Below are positions 23,301 through 26,300 of a stretch of DNA of 42,204 bases, in pieces. A program made the position numbers and the translations under genes. The stretch's first letter is position 1. Every line of letters starts with the position of its first letter. The notes beneath the pieces were generated by a model. It worked only from the letters and a program-made list of their open reading frames with translations. It did no database searches and had not been told where the DNA came from. This DNA is from Symbiodinium natans (lineage: Eukaryota; Sar; Dinophyceae; Suessiales; Symbiodiniaceae). Location: the NCBI GenBank assembly GCA_905221605.1, contig CAJNDS010002707.1, positions 267,501-309,704 of the forward strand. Reading direction: 5' to 3'.

Positions 23301-26300
23301 GGAACTGCTATGGAGGCAATAGCCTATGATTGGAGTCGCAGTCCAGGCATGGAAGTTCATGTGGAACTTATGGCAAGGGAAGCCAATCTGGTCGCTCCAT
23401 TCCTTAAACTTGGTGGCCAAGGAACAGTGGTGAATTCTGAGTTTCTCTGGCAGCACGGGAGGGACCAAATGATGGAGTTCCTCCAGGCAGCGACTTGCGC
23501 TGATCAATTGGAAGTTCTCTGGAGAAGAATGGACGACGATGCTGATGAAGAAGTGGATCCTACAGGAATGGTGCTGGAGATTCCCGATCAACAAGATGCG
23601 GTACTAGATCAAGGGAACAATGAATCCCTTATTCCCATTGAAGATGTTGGAGGTGAGACACTTGGTGACACTGGAAGGGATGGCAAAGCGCCAGAAGTCT
23701 CTCCAGAAGAGGAGACATCCAGTGGGTCGTCAAGACTGGCGGGCACAAGGATTTTCTTGTGGTCAGTGTACTCTCGTGTTGCTTCCAACTTCTCTACGCA
23801 GGACCGCACTACTGGGAAGATCTTTGACAGCACAAAAGGTTATCCTGGTGAAGGACCAAACAATGGTGACAATCCTTCCTCTAAGAGGAACTTACCCTGG
23901 ATTTCTGAAGACTACCTCGACGAAGTGGTGTCAAAAAAGATGGAAAGGTCTTCAGATATGGATGGGCTGGAGGGGTCTGTTCCGGGAAGTGAGGGATCGT
24001 TGGAAAAGGTAGAGGTGGAGAATGTTACTGCCTCTAAAATTCTTATGGCTCTTTGGAAAAAGGGATCTAGAGCTGGGTATAGGAGGTTGTGTCGTTTGAA
24101 CGTATCTGGATGCAAGGTTGGAACAATGAAGCGTCCAATCAAAAGGGTGCAGAAGATCGGCACTAGGAAAGCCCTCATGAAGAAGTTCAATGTTTTTGGA
24201 TCGTCTCAGCATGGCTCAGGAGTTGGCGGAAAACCAATCATGAAGGTGGTAGGACCAAGGCCAGGTTTTCCAGCTGTACTCCAAGCACCAACTACTGATA
24301 GCACGTCGGGTGAAGGGAGCAGTCCCCAGGTACATGGCAATGTTCATGTAGAGCACAATCGCCCTATGGACCGGTATGAGGCAGAGCGCTTGGAGAAGAG
24401 GAAGAAGGGCTTCTGCTATTGGTTCAGCAAGGGGAAAGATCGCTGCAAATTTGGTGAAGACTGCAAATTCATCCATTCAGAAGATGATGTGGTGCTACAT
24501 TCGTATTGGTGCAAATACTATGTGGCAGGGAGAGACTGTTTCGCTGGAAAGGATTGTGCGTTCTCGCATGATGCAACTGGTGTGAGGTGCATCCAGTTTG
24601 CTCGGTCTGGGAAGTGTCGTTATGGTGACAGGTGTGTCTTCGAGCATGGTGTTCCGCTGGATGAACAGAGGCCAAGGTCTCCAAGGACGCCCCCAAGGGA
24701 TGGTCCAAGGAGAAGTTCTGGTGCAAATGGTGGAGAAAAGGAGATCTCTCCTGAACAGTTCGATGATGGTGAGGAGTATTCCATGACCTATGACGATGAC
24801 ACCAAAATGTCGGAACTGTTGATGGAAGCGATTTCAATTCTTTCGAATGGTAAACCAGACTTGGCTCGAGCAGAGGCGGACCCACTGTTCAAACTCCTGA
24901 AGTTCAAGGGAGACGCTGACCAGATGGATAGAGAATGGGTTTCGTGGACCGACGAGATGTTGTCCGTGCTGGAACTTCACGAAGTAGTGAAGTCGTATGA
25001 CGTTTCGCTCGAGGAGGTGGAAGAATGGGTCAATGACCTGAGGATATGGTTCGAGCGAGCCAACTTGGAAGAAGAAAAAGATCCCAAAAGGGGCAAGAAG
25101 AGGTCCCTGGAAAGGGAGTCCAGCAAAGATATTCCTGCCGAGAAGGAGGTGGTTGAGACTTCTGAGACGGAAGTTATCGTTGAGGAGGAGGCAAAAAAGG
25201 TTAAAAAGAAGAGGAAACCTGTGGTTATCGAAGATCCTTATACCCTCCTGGTTCCAAAGCCGAAGAAGATGCCGGCGACCATTGAGAAGAGTGGATCATC
25301 AACCAATGCGGCGGTTTCTGCAGGGGAAAAAGCCTCGAGAATGCGCGCAAAGTCAATCGTCGGTGGAAAGGCGAAGAAGAAGGAGAAAAGTCAGAGTCCC
25401 AAAAAGGGAGAAGTGGTGGTGGTGAAAGGTCCTGAAGAAAAGGATCGTCCTCCTGATGTGGATGAGCAAGCGTCGGCAGCTGTGAGTGCAGAGCTGGGTC
25501 AACCTTGCCAAGCGATTGAGGACGCGAAAAGAGAAGGACTGGTATCCTCAATTCAAAGGGGCGTACAGGATCCTGTTCTTACAGTTTCAGACCTGGAGTA
25601 TATTCTGCTGCAACTTCACCTCAAGATTGCCAACAATCGGAAAAAGAAGTGATTGGATGGTATGGATGAAGGGATGGTTTTTCTCTTTCTGGAGACAGGT
25701 GCGCTGGAACAGCCAATGTGCTGACAAATGTGGTGGTTACTATTAAGGGTATGGAAATCCCTGATAGTAGAAGTCAGTAGCTTTTCGCGTAGCGAAGACC
25801 ACGGTTTGTGGTGAAGAAGGCCAAGGAGTCTTCAGTGATGAGAGGATCATGGTGAAAAGATTCTCTATGGTTAGTGGATTTGGCCAATGAGCTATAATTT
25901 CGTCCTGGTAGACGTTAAACCATATTGTGCATGTCAAGCAGCAGGCTACTGCCCTAATGGCAGTTTTTGGCCAAAGAATCTGCACCTCCAATGTGTCCTA
26001 GGAAATCCTAGGACAGGGGGAGTGCGGAGCTGCAACTGGTATTGTAGAAAGAAGTTAGTGTTGGAAGTTGAAAGGGTTAATAAACCCGGAAATCATTTTT
26101 TTGGCTCAAGACTGGGCCATGTGCCTGGTAGTAAAAGGGGAGTGCCCTGTGGTTTGGGTTTGTTGTGTGGTTGATCCAGGGAAATCAAGGGATTCTGTTG
26201 GGGTTGACTTTTCGGTTTCTCGTCCCCCTTCGGGTTCCCCCCGTATAGGGTTTAGGGTTTAGGGTTTAGGGTGTAGGGTTTAGGGTTTAGGGCTTAGGGT

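Larger units (their letters stand above)
17535..26245 (+). mobile_element. LTR retrotransposon, apparently non-autonomous, in a channel-gene intron
   Basis: 8.7-kb element with, in order: 5' LTR, primer-binding site, 52-nt leader, one 2609-codon ORF, about 360-nt 3' region, polypurine tract and 3' LTR. LTRs match at 222 of 223 positions, so insertion is recent. I find no DTG/DSG protease, no integrase zinc finger or DDE stretch, and no YxDD reverse-transcriptase box, so it must use enzymes from another element. It lies in the same orientation as the host gene. Confidence 0.88.
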
